The translations under genes and the position numbers were made by a program. Under the pieces are notes generated by a model that worked only from the letters and a program-made list of their open reading frames with translations, searched no databases and was not told the origin of the DNA. Below, piece by piece: positions 27,860 through 36,540 of a stretch of DNA of 64,000 nucleotides (its first letter is position 1; the number at the start of each line of letters is the position of its first letter). The stretch is from JAEXOD01 sp964652025 (GTDB lineage Bacteria; Bacteroidota; Ignavibacteria; Ignavibacteriales; Melioribacteraceae): contig CAZYZX010000002.1 of NCBI GenBank assembly GCA_964652025.1, positions 186,001 to 250,000 of the forward strand, read 5' to 3'.

Positions 27860-29197
27860 CTATTTATTTATAAATTTTTCTAAAAATGATGTATCATAAT
27901 TGGATTTAATGAAATCTTCATTTTCTAACACTTTTTGATGGAAAGGTATTGTGGTTTTAATACCTTCTATTTTAAACTCTTCAAAAGCGCGTTTTGCTCT
28001 TTTTATTGCATGTTCTCTATCGCTACCCCAAACAATCATTTTAGCTAAAAGCGAATCATAATAAGGAGGAATAATATAATCATCGTAAATATGGGAATCA
28101 ATTCTTACCCCAAAACCACCCGGAAAATGAAGATATTCTATTTTACCCGGAGATGGTCTAAACCCATTATCTGGGTCTTCTGCATTAATTCTAAATTCAA
28201 TACTATGCCCAGTTGGGGTACCTGGCAAATTAAGCACTTTTTCACCAGCTGCAACAAGAATTTGTTGCTTAATCAAATCTACATTGTTTACCATTTCTGT
28301 TACAGGATGCTCCACCTGTATTCTGGTATTCATTTCTATAAAATAAAAGTTATTATGCTTATCAACCAAAAATTCTATTGTTCCAGCACCTTCGTAATTA
28401 ACAGATGCAGCACCTAATATTGCCGCTTCATTCATCTTTTGCCTTAAGTTAGCATTAAGTATTGGAGATGGTGCTTCCTCAATTAATTTTTGATGCCTAC
28501 GCTGCACGCTGCAATCTCTTTCTCCATAGGAATAAATATTTCCAAATTTATCGCCTATAATTTGAATTTCAACGTGTCTTGGGTTTTCGATAAACTTTTC
28601 TAAATATATTTCTGGATTTCCAAATGCTGCATTAGCTTCAGTAGATGCCATAACGAATGCATTTTCTAACTCTTTTTCTTCATAAACAATACGCATTCCT
28701 TTACCGCCGCCACCTGCACTTGCTTTAAGCATTACAGGATATCCTATTTTTTCGGCAATTTGCTTTGCTTCTTTAACATCTTTTACTGCACCATCACTTC
28801 CGGGTACTACAGGCACTCCACAATTTTTCATTGTAGATTTTGCTAATGCTTTATCGCCCATTTTGTTAATCATTTCGCCCGTCGGTCCAATAAACTTTAT
28901 GTTGGCTGAAGCGCATATATCAGAAAAATCTGCATTTTCTGCTAAAAAGCCATAGCCTGGATGTATAGCATCTGCGCCTGTTATTACTGCTGCAGAGATT
29001 ATATTTGGAATTTTTAAGTAACTTTCTTTACTTGAGGCAGGTCCTACACAAACAGCTTCATCTGCAAATACAACATGTAACGAGTCTTTATCTGCTTCCG
29101 AATATACTGCAACAGTTTTTATACCAAGCTCTTTGCAAGTCCTAATAACCCTTAATGCTATTTCACCACGGTTTGCAATTAATATCTTTTTGAACAT
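27860..29197 (-). CDS. accC: Acetyl-CoA carboxylase, biotin carboxylase subunit
   Basis: A 445-residue ATP-grasp enzyme that carboxylates biotin on AccB. It begins MFKKILIANRGEIALRVIRT; the glycine-rich ATP loop is KASAGGGGKGMR, followed by EKFIENPRHVEIQI, RDCSVQRRHQKLIEEAPSP and EMNTRIQVEHPVTE. The start chosen is the ATG preceded by GAGCG; a TTG six codons upstream would be non-homologous. It follows accB closely, forming the usual accBC pair. Confidence 0.96.
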   Translation of the reverse strand: MFKKILIANRGEIALRVIRTCKELGIKTVAVYSEADKDSLHVVFADEAVCVGPASSKESYLKIPNIISAAVITGADAIHPGYGFLAENADFSDICASANIKFIGPTGEMINKMGDKALAKSTMKNCGVPVVPGSDGAVKDVKEAKQIAEKIGYPVMLKASAGGGGKGMRIVYEEKELENAFVMASTEANAAFGNPEIYLEKFIENPRHVEIQIIGDKFGNIYSYGERDCSVQRRHQKLIEEAPSPILNANLRQKMNEAAILGAASVNYEGAGTIEFLVDKHNNFYFIEMNTRIQVEHPVTEMVNNVDLIKQQILVAAGEKVLNLPGTPTGHSIEFRINAEDPDNGFRPSPGKIEYLHFPGGFGVRIDSHIYDDYIIPPYYDSLLAKMIVWGSDREHAIKRAKRAFEEFKIEGIKTTIPFHQKVLENEDFIKSNYDTSFLEKFINK

Positions 29198-29211
29198 AAA
29201 TCGCTCTACAA

Positions 29212-29676
29212 TCAATCTAACCGAATTAAAAATAATGGTTGATTATATTCAACCGGCTTTCCATTTTCTACTAACACCTTTTCAACTGTTCCATCAACAT
29301 CGCATTCAATTTCGTTCATTAGTTTCATTGCTTCTACTATACAAAGAACCGTTCCTTTTGTTACTTTATCACCTGGTTTTACATATTCTGGTTTATCAGG
29401 TGCAGGAGCTTTGTAAAATGTTCCCACAATTGGAGACTTTACGGTATGCAATTTAGCATCATTTTGTGCCTCAACTTTTTTATTTTCAACGGCACTAACT
29501 GTTTCGGCTGAAGAAGTAGGTATTGTATAATTTACAGCAGGCACTGGTGTAGGCATATTTTTTACTGTACACTCTTTAGATATCTTTACCTTTAAATCAC
29601 CCTCTTCTACTGTAAATTCTGTAATATTACTTTCTTCAACTAACTTTATTAATTTACGAATTAAATTTATGTCCAT
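29212..29676 (-). CDS. accB: Acetyl-CoA carboxylase, biotin carboxyl carrier protein
   Basis: A 154-residue carrier. An N-terminal helix region (MDINLIRKLIKLVEES) is followed by a Pro/Thr/Ala linker and the biotinyl domain, with the biotin site Lys118 in VEAMKLMNE. It passes carboxybiotin to the carboxyltransferase for malonyl-CoA synthesis. The order efp-accB-accC is a common bacterial arrangement; all three are on one strand with 13-15 bp gaps. Confidence 0.96.
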   Translation of the reverse strand: MDINLIRKLIKLVEESNITEFTVEEGDLKVKISKECTVKNMPTPVPAVNYTIPTSSAETVSAVENKKVEAQNDAKLHTVKSPIVGTFYKAPAPDKPEYVKPGDKVTKGTVLCIVEAMKLMNEIECDVDGTVEKVLVENGKPVEYNQPLFLIRLD

Positions 29677-29689
29677 AAATTCTCTTTCT

Positions 29690-30256
29690 TTAATTTTTAA
29701 CGCGTTCTACGTAACTACCAGTTCTAGTATCAACCTTTAAAACATCTCCTTCATTAATAAATAAAGGAACGTTTATTGTTACACCAGTTTCTAATTTAGC
29801 AGGCTTTAATGCATTAGTTGCCGTATCACCTCTAAAACCAGGTTCTGTTTCTACAACTGCTAAATTAACAAATATTGGAATATCTCCACTTATAATATTT
29901 TCACTATCATCTAAAAGTAATTCAATTTCAAAACCTTCTTTAAGATATTGACTTGCATCACCAAATAAACCTTCATCAACTGATAATTGATCGTAAGTTT
30001 CATTATCCATAATAACTAAATTGGTGCCTTCTCGATATAAAAATTGAAACTTTCTTCTTTCTACTCTTACTATATCAATAGATTCACCCGAACGAAAAGT
30101 ATTATCCAATACTTTACCTGTTCGTAAATTCTTTAATAATGTTCGAACAAATGCTCCACCTTTACCAGGTTTAACATGTTGAAATTCTACTACTGTATAT
30201 AAATCGCCTTTGAATTTTATAATAAGTCCGTTTCTGAAATCTGATGTATCGGGCAT
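29690..30256 (-). CDS. efp: Elongation factor P
   Basis: A 188-residue EF-P that rescues ribosomes stalled at polyproline. Three beta domains are visible: KOW-like start (GLIIKFKGDLYTVVEFQHVKPGKGG), central OB domain (DNETYDQLSVDEG) and C-terminal OB domain (GFRGDTATNALKPAKLETG, VDTRTGSYVERV). The tip residue is Lys32, so a lysine-modifying pathway (EpmA-type or other) would be expected; no modifying gene is nearby. First of the efp-accB-accC run. Confidence 0.96.
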   Translation of the reverse strand: MPDTSDFRNGLIIKFKGDLYTVVEFQHVKPGKGGAFVRTLLKNLRTGKVLDNTFRSGESIDIVRVERRKFQFLYREGTNLVIMDNETYDQLSVDEGLFGDASQYLKEGFEIELLLDDSENIISGDIPIFVNLAVVETEPGFRGDTATNALKPAKLETGVTINVPLFINEGDVLKVDTRTGSYVERVKN

Positions 30257-30289
30257 ATTTAATCCTCTTTAATGTTAATAATTCTAAAA

Positions 30290-30979
30290 TTATTCTTTTA
30301 CTAAAAATGAATATTTATCAATTTCTCGCATTACATCACTAGTTTTATAATCTTGCTTAATAATGTCTATAAGCTCTTGAGCTTCTTCTTTTTTGTTAAT
30401 CTTTACTAAATTTACAATTGCATTTAATAAATATTGTGGATTTGATGCATTTTCTTTGCTAATAAAAGCAGCTTCTTTGTATTTTTCTGCAGCTTTTTTA
30501 TAATCCTTTTTAACTTCGTAATAGCCTGCTATACCTGCTAAAGCTGTTGCCTTGTATAAAGGATTTTTGCCAGAATAGTCATCAAAATATTCATATGCTT
30601 TATCAAGTTTGCCTAAAAATAAATATGAATTTGCTAAATAAATTTTAGCAATTTCCCCATTTTCAGTATTTCCATATTTGTCTACTATTTTATTTAACCC
30701 CAATATATTTGTCCCCTTTTTCCCATCAATAGCCTCTTGATAATTCCCCATTTCGTAAAGAGTAACTACTCTGGATAATTCCAAAGCTGCTTTTTCGTTA
30801 TCATTTTTTAGTTTTACAGAATATAAATAAATTAAAACCGCTAATAATACTACTGCACCACTTATTATTAAAATCGGTTTTTTGTACTCATCAAAATATG
30901 CAACAGCTTTGTAATAGTATGTTACTAAGGTATCTTCTTTTAGCTGTTTTTTCGTAATTTTTTTCTTCTGTGTTAACAA
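30290..30979 (-). CDS. Membrane-anchored TPR protein (YfgM-like)
   Basis: A 229-residue protein: a basic cytoplasmic N-terminus (LTQKKKITKKQLKED), a single TM helix (~38-56), and TPR-like helices to the end (GEIAKIYLANSYLFLGKLDKAYEYFDDYSG, then ALAGIAGYYEVKKDYKKAAEKYKEA). The layout matches the YfgM/TPR_21 type associated with envelope protein handling. The start is a TTG with GGAG 5 nt upstream. It precedes efp by 33 bp. Confidence 0.75.
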   Translation of the reverse strand: MLTQKKKITKKQLKEDTLVTYYYKAVAYFDEYKKPILIISGAVVLLAVLIYLYSVKLKNDNEKAALELSRVVTLYEMGNYQEAIDGKKGTNILGLNKIVDKYGNTENGEIAKIYLANSYLFLGKLDKAYEYFDDYSGKNPLYKATALAGIAGYYEVKKDYKKAAEKYKEAAFISKENASNPQYLLNAIVNLVKINKKEEAQELIDIIKQDYKTSDVMREIDKYSFLVKE

Positions 30980-31046
30980 GTTAACTCCAATAATTTATTA
31001 AAACATTATTTTTGAAAAAATTTAAACTTAAATTTAATAAATTTTC

Positions 31047-32087
31047 TTATTCTATCCTAATATGATTTGAAAATATCCACGCTTTTTCATCTTTATAAAC
31101 TTCAATTCTATAAACTCCCTTCATATCTACCACAAAATCCGCGTCTACATTATTTATTTCATCAATAGTTTTGCCGTTGTAAATTAATTTAATTGTACTA
31201 CTATCTGCGGGGGTTAATACACGTAGTTTAACTTTATTTTTAATTTTTATAATGTCTCCCATTTGGTAAGTTTTACTTCCATCTTCTGCAAAAAATTTAA
31301 AACCTCTCGCATCGCCATGGTAATAATTGGATATAAAACATCTTCCATATGCTAACGCTTTATAAATAACTTGTTTTGTAAAATCAAAATTTTCAGCTTC
31401 ATAATTTAGCTTTTTATCACTTAAAATATGTGTGCGTATAGATTTAAATAATACTTTATATGGAAAGACCTCTACTTCAAAAAATCCTAATAAATTAATT
31501 TTATGTGCATGGGCATCAACTCCACCAATCCCAACTACTTTTCGTTCTTTAGCTAATTCATCCCATTTTTCTAAAGATTCTTTATTAGGTCCATTAATCG
31601 AGCGTAATGGATGAATAAAATAATTATATTTATTTTCCTCTGTCAATCCTTCCATCCACTCAGACATATGATTCCAAATTTCTATACCATTAAAATCAGT
31701 TATAGACCAATCAACCCACGGATAAGGTGGATGTTCTTTCATTGAATTGCGCTTTTCAAAAGGATGTGCTAAAAATCCTATGCCCCCAGCCTCTTTTATT
31801 TTTTTAACATATTCTTTTGCTGGTAAACGAGTAGAGTAAGTTTCATTTATACCAAAAGCTAAATAATGATTTTTGTTTTCCTTATCATTTATTTCCGTAC
31901 CTATTAAAACGGCAACTTTATTATAAAAACCTTCATAACCTTCTTGTTTTCCACGTAGTGTATTATGATCTGTTATTATAATATAATCTAGCCCAGCTTC
32001 TTCTGCAGCTATAGCTATTTCAGAAATTGTACCTGTTCCGTCACTATAAGTTGAGTGTATGTGAAGTGCTCCAACATATTCAAACAT
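31047..32087 (-). CDS. PHP-domain metal-dependent phosphoesterase-like protein
   Basis: A 346-residue protein with an N-terminal PHP domain. Metal ligands are visible in HIHSTYSDG, ITDHNTL, GTEIN, LAHPF and GGVDAHAH. The C-terminal ~100 residues look like a beta-sandwich (VKLRVLTPADSSTIKLIYNGK, VYRIEVYKDEKAW). Stand-alone PHP proteins hydrolyse phosphoesters; this family's substrate is unknown. It lies 20 bp downstream of a small ferredoxin-fold-like gene. Confidence 0.85.
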   Translation of the reverse strand: MFEYVGALHIHSTYSDGTGTISEIAIAAEEAGLDYIIITDHNTLRGKQEGYEGFYNKVAVLIGTEINDKENKNHYLAFGINETYSTRLPAKEYVKKIKEAGGIGFLAHPFEKRNSMKEHPPYPWVDWSITDFNGIEIWNHMSEWMEGLTEENKYNYFIHPLRSINGPNKESLEKWDELAKERKVVGIGGVDAHAHKINLLGFFEVEVFPYKVLFKSIRTHILSDKKLNYEAENFDFTKQVIYKALAYGRCFISNYYHGDARGFKFFAEDGSKTYQMGDIIKIKNKVKLRVLTPADSSTIKLIYNGKTIDEINNVDADFVVDMKGVYRIEVYKDEKAWIFSNHIRIE

Positions 32088-32107
32088 TTTGTTTTCGCTA
32101 AATGTTT

Positions 32108-32407
32108 TTATTCTACTTCGTACATCCTAGAGTATTCTGTGGTTTGGTCTTTAATTATATCACCTAATTTTTTCATTAGTAATTCTACTCTTTCGCTTTG
32201 AACATCATCCCAATTTTCAAAATCTTCTTCACTGTTAAAAGTATATACTTCTTCAAAAGTATTCTTTTTATTGTAATATTCATATACTCTGTAATCACTA
32301 ACTTTATCAGATTTGATAAGGTTTTTTAATTCCTTGATAATTATACGATATTCGTCTTTCTTTTCAGGCTTAATTTCGTATTTAATTGAAAATAATACTT
32401 TTCCCAT
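32108..32407 (-). CDS. Small protein, possibly dimeric alpha/beta-barrel fold
   Basis: A 99-residue protein with alternating strands and helices: KVLFSIKYEIKPEKKDEYRII, a helix, YRVYEYYNKKNTFEEVYTFNS and a helix with FENWDDVQSERVELLMKK. This resembles the antibiotic-biosynthesis-monooxygenase/ferredoxin-like dimeric barrel fold, but no family signature is certain. It sits between dapF (14 bp) and the PHP gene on one strand. Confidence 0.55.
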   Translation of the reverse strand: MGKVLFSIKYEIKPEKKDEYRIIIKELKNLIKSDKVSDYRVYEYYNKKNTFEEVYTFNSEEDFENWDDVQSERVELLMKKLGDIIKDQTTEYSRMYEVE

Positions 32408-32421
32408 TAGTTCCTCTATTT

Positions 32422-33273
32422 TTAAATATTAATTATTCCACTAAAAACTTCTTTGGCAACACCAGTTAACCATATCTGATTAAATTTATCACCATCTTTT
32501 TTGAAATCTACAAATAAACTTTCCCCACCAATTGTCATTAATTCTACCACTGGGGAAATATTATACTTTATATTACATAATAATGCAGCAGCTACAGAAC
32601 CAGTTCCACATGCTAAAGTTTCGTCTTCAACTCCTCTTTCATACGTTCTAATTTTTATTTTATTACCGTTAATTTCAATAAAATTAACATTGGTACCTTT
32701 TGGTGCAAAAAATTCATGATATCGCAAAGCTCTACCATATTCTATAATTGGAAATTCTTTTTCCCAAAAGTTTTTATTCCTCTTTAAATGAAAATTACTT
32801 GCATCACTTATATCTACAACTAAATGTGGGCTACCTGTATTTATATAATCTGCTTTAACTTTTATACCATCTTTCAATGTTAAATCTAAATTTAATTTAA
32901 TTTCCGAAGGACTTTTTAACAAAAAGCTTACTAAACCATCATCCGTTAATTCACCAAAATATTCCTCATTACCGCATGTAAATTTAGTTCTTTTTCCATT
33001 AAACTTTTTGTTTTCATAGGCATATCTAATCGCACATCTACTTCCATTACCACACAAACTACCTAAAAAGCCATCAGAATTATAATATTGCAATTCAAAA
33101 TCTGAAGTTGCGCTATTCAAAATGTATAAAATGCCATCAGCACCAATACCATTTCTTCTATCGCATAAAAACTTTATTAAAGCGCTATTTAAATTTAAGC
33201 CATCATTTTCGCAACTATCTATTAAAATAAAATCGTTGCCTGCGCCACTATATTTTCTAAATTTTAATTGCAA
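32422..33273 (-). CDS. dapF: Diaminopimelate epimerase
   Basis: A 283-residue PLP-independent epimerase converting LL- to meso-diaminopimelate for lysine and peptidoglycan. The two catalytic cysteines are in SLCGNGSRC and LACGTGSVAA. The N-terminus (KYSGAGNDFILID, RRNGIGADGILYI) is canonical. It heads a minus-strand run with the small alpha/beta protein and the PHP gene. Confidence 0.96.
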   Translation of the reverse strand: MQLKFRKYSGAGNDFILIDSCENDGLNLNSALIKFLCDRRNGIGADGILYILNSATSDFELQYYNSDGFLGSLCGNGSRCAIRYAYENKKFNGKRTKFTCGNEEYFGELTDDGLVSFLLKSPSEIKLNLDLTLKDGIKVKADYINTGSPHLVVDISDASNFHLKRNKNFWEKEFPIIEYGRALRYHEFFAPKGTNVNFIEINGNKIKIRTYERGVEDETLACGTGSVAAALLCNIKYNISPVVELMTIGGESLFVDFKKDGDKFNQIWLTGVAKEVFSGIINI

Positions 33274-33370
33274 TTTTTAATCTTTTTATTTTTAAATTAA
33301 ACTTAATAATAAAAAAAATTTTAATTAATTAAAACAATTTTATTTAAATTTTATAATATTTAATAATTAA

Positions 33371-33859
33371 CTAATAATCATCATCCTCATCAAACGGAAA
33401 TTCATCATCAAGGTCAAAATCCTCATCAATTTCATCTGGAGATGGCTCTCCTTCAAAGTCTTCCATATCTTCATCATCAGAATCTTCATCTTTAAAATAC
33501 GGATTATTGGAATAGTCCTTAAAATAATCCCCTTCTAAACCTCCTAACTTATCCATTACTCTATCCAAAGTTTCGTTAATAATATCAGCTTTCATATCAT
33601 CAACCGAAACTTCATCTGTCATAGCAAATTTTTCCATGCCTGTAGATGAATCTAACCATAAATTTTTTATTTCTTCATCTTTTAAAGCTTCTAATTTACT
33701 ATTTATTTTATCCTCTATTAAAGATAGATCTTCCTGTTTCCATGCCCCTGCGTCATTTAGTTTTTCAGTAAAATAATCCCATAAACTATCAAAACCCTTT
33801 TTGCTTGTATCTTGTTGCATTTCATTTACAACTGAACCGACAAGTTTTTTAATATCCAT
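33371..33859 (-). CDS. Acidic protein with Asp/Glu-rich tail
   Basis: About 162 residues. The first ~110 are mixed helical (LVGSVVNEMQQDTSKKGFDSLWDYFTEKL, IEDKINSKLEALKDEEIKNLW); the last ~45 are highly acidic (DEDSDDEDMEDFEGE, DEFPFDEDDDY). No family recognised. A GTG two codons upstream is possible; AGGTGA fits the ATG at 9 nt. Acidic tails often mediate binding to basic partners; that is only an idea here. It is separated from dapF by ~100 bp. Confidence 0.6.
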   Translation of the reverse strand: MDIKKLVGSVVNEMQQDTSKKGFDSLWDYFTEKLNDAGAWKQEDLSLIEDKINSKLEALKDEEIKNLWLDSSTGMEKFAMTDEVSVDDMKADIINETLDRVMDKLGGLEGDYFKDYSNNPYFKDEDSDDEDMEDFEGEPSPDEIDEDFDLDDEFPFDEDDDY

Positions 33860-33865
33860 TTCCAC

Positions 33866-34171
33866 TTATCACCTACTTACTAATTTTTTTTTATTTACTT
33901 ATTTAATAAATATTTTTTAAGTATAATTTCAAAAACATTTATTTTACTTTTTGCTAATTTTTAACTTGATTTTTTTTATTGTTTTATTAATGTATTTTTA
34001 ATTAAAAAATTATCTTTTACAAATAAAAGTTAATAACATGATTTTAATAAATCAACATTAAAATTAATATTTAGTAGTGTAAAATTACTTTTCAAACATT
34101 AAAATAAAAAACAATTAATTATAAAATTTATTATTTTATGTAAACAAATAAATAACATTTTAGTTTCAACT
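33866..34171. other. AT-rich divergent intergenic region
   Basis: About 300 bp without a gene, almost pure A/T, between the acidic-protein gene and the corrinoid-protein gene, which diverge. It should hold promoters for both. No riboswitch-like GC-rich structure, no clear palindrome and no repeat was found, even though the downstream gene is B12-dependent. Confidence 0.5.
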
Positions 34172-34852
34172 ATGCAAATTACAAAATCAGAATTATTGGA
34201 AAAATTATCAATTTGTATTGAAAAAGGGAAAGTGGACTTTAACTCTAAACATCCTGCAGATTTGCAAAATCAACCCGGTGCTATTGAATACACAAAGCAT
34301 GCAATCGAAATGGGTATAGAGATTATGGAAATATTAGAAAAAGGTTTGGTAGAAGGGATGAACAGAATTGGCGAAAAGTTCAGTAAAGGAAAAGCTTACA
34401 TACCAGATTTAATGATTTCTAGCAAAGCGATGACTGAAGCTAGCAAATTATTAGAACCATTCTTTAAATCTGGAGAAGTAACTTATAAAGGTAAATTTAT
34501 TATCGGTACAGTTAAAGGAGATCATCACGATATAGGGAAAAATATAATTAAAATGGCTTTAGAAGGCAATGGATATAAAGTTATTGACTTAGGTGCAAAT
34601 GTTTCCACAGAAAAATTTTTAGAAGCTATTGAAAACAATCCCAATACACCTGTTGGTATGAGTGCATTGCTTACAACAACAATGCAAAACATGGGGCAAT
34701 CTGTTAAAGTTATTAAAGAAAAATATCCAAATATAAAAATTTTTATTGGTGGCGCACCCGTTAATCAAAAATTTTCTGATGAAATTGGTGCCGATGGCTA
34801 CTACCCATCTCCTTACGAATTAATTAAAGCTTTAGATAACATAAATGAATAG
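34172..34852 (+). CDS. Corrinoid (B12-binding) methyl carrier protein, methionine synthase-type module
   Basis: A 226-residue protein with a four-helix cap (~1-95, including EGMNRIGEKFSKGKAYIPDLMIS) and a Rossmann-like B12 domain. The base-off/His-on signature DxHxxG is GDHHDIGKNI, with His119 as the expected lower cobalt ligand, followed by VGMSALLTTTMQNM and IGGAPV. It matches the cobalamin module of MetH and the MtbC/MtaC-type carriers. It overlaps by 8 bp a gene for a methionine synthase reactivation domain, which indicates that the methyl acceptor is probably homocysteine; the matching methyltransferase gene is ~6 kb away. Confidence 0.9.
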   Translation: MQITKSELLEKLSICIEKGKVDFNSKHPADLQNQPGAIEYTKHAIEMGIEIMEILEKGLVEGMNRIGEKFSKGKAYIPDLMISSKAMTEASKLLEPFFKSGEVTYKGKFIIGTVKGDHHDIGKNIIKMALEGNGYKVIDLGANVSTEKFLEAIENNPNTPVGMSALLTTTMQNMGQSVKVIKEKYPNIKIFIGGAPVNQKFSDEIGADGYYPSPYELIKALDNINE

Positions 34853-35558
34853 TTTACTATTTAATACTCCTGTACTTTTTAATATACATACCAGCGATAT
34901 TAATATTAATCTTCAATTAATTTCAAAAGCTGCTGGTTATCCTGATGGTAAAGCACCTGATTATTTTTTAGAAGAAATAAATAAGGAATTTAATAAAGCA
35001 TTAAATTTTGCTAAAATAAATGCTGCATATTTTGCTATTGAAGAAAAAAATTTTACTATTTCTAATAGTTTATTTACTATAAATGATATTAATTTTTACC
35101 CAGGTAAAATAATATTAAATCAACTTAAGAATAGTACAGGCATAATTCTTTTTTTAGCTACTGTTGGCACTTATTTTGATAACTCTGTTAAAAAGGCTTT
35201 TAAAGATAATGACTTTATTAAAGCTTTAATTTTAGATACAATTGGAAGCGAAATGGTAGAATATGTTTGTAGTTTATTAGAAAAATTTTTAACCGAAGAA
35301 TTTAATAAAAAAGGTTATAAACTTAGCAATAGATTAAGCCCAGGATATTGCGAATGGAATGTTAGCGAACAAAAAAAACTTTTTTCCTTTTTTCCAAAAA
35401 ATTTTTGTAATATTAAGCTTAATAAATCATTTATGATGTCTCCTATAAAGTCCGTTAGTGGTATTATAGGATATGGAAAAAATGTAAAGAAAATGGAGTA
35501 CTCTTGTAAAATATGTGGAATGGATTACTGCTATAAAAGAAATTTAATTTATACTTAA
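34845..35558 (+). CDS. Methionine synthase activation-domain protein
   Basis: A 237-residue stand-alone version of the MetH C-terminal reactivation domain. Signatures: LFLATVGTYFD, DTIGSEMVEYVCSLLEK, NRLSPGYCEWNVSEQKKLF, and SFMMSPIKSVSGIIGYG, which bind AdoMet and present it to oxidised cobalamin. The C-terminal tail has a Cys cluster (CKICGMDYCYKR) not present in E. coli MetH but seen in stand-alone activases. It overlaps the corrinoid gene by 8 bp. Confidence 0.88.
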   Translation: MNSLLFNTPVLFNIHTSDININLQLISKAAGYPDGKAPDYFLEEINKEFNKALNFAKINAAYFAIEEKNFTISNSLFTINDINFYPGKIILNQLKNSTGIILFLATVGTYFDNSVKKAFKDNDFIKALILDTIGSEMVEYVCSLLEKFLTEEFNKKGYKLSNRLSPGYCEWNVSEQKKLFSFFPKNFCNIKLNKSFMMSPIKSVSGIIGYGKNVKKMEYSCKICGMDYCYKRNLIYT

Positions 35559-35614
35559 AATTTATTTTTATTTAAATTTATTTTAAGTATTTTGCAAATA
35601 AAAAGGAATATAAA

Positions 35615-36505
35615 ATGAGAAAATTTATTTTACTAATAATTTTATTAATTTACACACCTATTTTTGCACAGGAATTAGATTGTACTGTGACATGTAATTA
35701 CGAGCAATTAGATAATGCATCTAAAGATAAATTGCTTAATTTTGCCCAAGACGTACAAAATTACATGAACACATCTAAATTTAGTGGTGGTGAATGGAAC
35801 TGGGAAAAAATAAAATGCTCGCTTAATATATTTTTTACAGCTGCCAGCGAAGATGTAAATTATTCTGCACAAGTAGTAATTTCAAGTCAAAGAAAAATTG
35901 AGGGGACTAATAAATATACATTAATGTTAACCATTATGGATAACACATGGAAATTTAGATATGAACGAAATCAAGCATTATATTTTAATCAAACAAATTT
36001 TGACCCACTAACTTCGTTTTTAGATTTTTACGCATATATTATTTTAGGATTTGATGCAGATAGCTACGAACCTAATTCCGGTAATCAATTTTTTCAAAAA
36101 GCATATGATATTGCAATTTTAGGTAGTAGCTCTAAATATTCTGAAGGATATCAATTATCTTCATCTTCTTACAACAAAAGAGGTTTGGTAGAAAATTTAT
36201 TAAATGCTCAGTACGCAACATTTAGGCAAGATTTTTATAACTACCACTATAATGGTATTGATATTTTTGCTAAAAAGCCGGAAAAAGCTATTAATAATAT
36301 GGCTAATTTAATTAAAAATCTTTTTGATATAAAGGATAAATTAGATAGAAGAAGCCCTTTGTTAAAAATCTTTTTTGATACAAAATATAATGAAATTATA
36401 GAGTATATGAAAAAATATCCCGACCAAACAATCTTTGAAAAATTAAAAGCTATTGACCCTGCTCATGTAACCAAGTATAACGAAGCTTTAAAGTCTAACG
36501 ATTGA
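35615..36505 (+). CDS. DUF4835 (PorD-like) exported protein
   Basis: A 296-residue protein with a signal peptide (MRKFILLIILLIYTPIFAQ) followed by the DUF4835 pattern: ELDCTVTCNYEQL, EWNWEKIKCSLNIFF, DPLTSFLDFYAYIILGFD, SYEPNSGNQFFQKAYDIA, YNKRGLVENLLNAQYATFRQDFYNYHYNGID (read in separate pieces). The family is widespread in Bacteroidota and has been named PorD in connection with the type IX secretion/gliding apparatus; other parts of that machine are not in the window. It ends at a strong terminator. Confidence 0.82.
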   Translation: MRKFILLIILLIYTPIFAQELDCTVTCNYEQLDNASKDKLLNFAQDVQNYMNTSKFSGGEWNWEKIKCSLNIFFTAASEDVNYSAQVVISSQRKIEGTNKYTLMLTIMDNTWKFRYERNQALYFNQTNFDPLTSFLDFYAYIILGFDADSYEPNSGNQFFQKAYDIAILGSSSKYSEGYQLSSSSYNKRGLVENLLNAQYATFRQDFYNYHYNGIDIFAKKPEKAINNMANLIKNLFDIKDKLDRRSPLLKIFFDTKYNEIIEYMKKYPDQTIFEKLKAIDPAHVTKYNEALKSND

Positions 36506-36511
36506 TAGATG

Positions 36512-36538
36512 AAAAAAGTCCCTTTTAGGGACTTTTTT
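36512..36538. terminator. Bidirectional terminator between the DUF4835 and GNAT genes
   Basis: A 12-bp perfect stem (AAAAAAGTCCCT / AGGGACTTTTTT) with a 3-nt loop between convergent genes. A run precedes and T run follows, so it can stop transcription both ways. Confidence 0.92.
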
Positions 36539-36540
36539 AA

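Noticed and set aside
33866..34171. A cobalamin riboswitch upstream of the corrinoid gene
   Set aside because: The region is almost pure A/T, with no stem-loop or GC-rich conserved core of the kind a cobalamin riboswitch needs.
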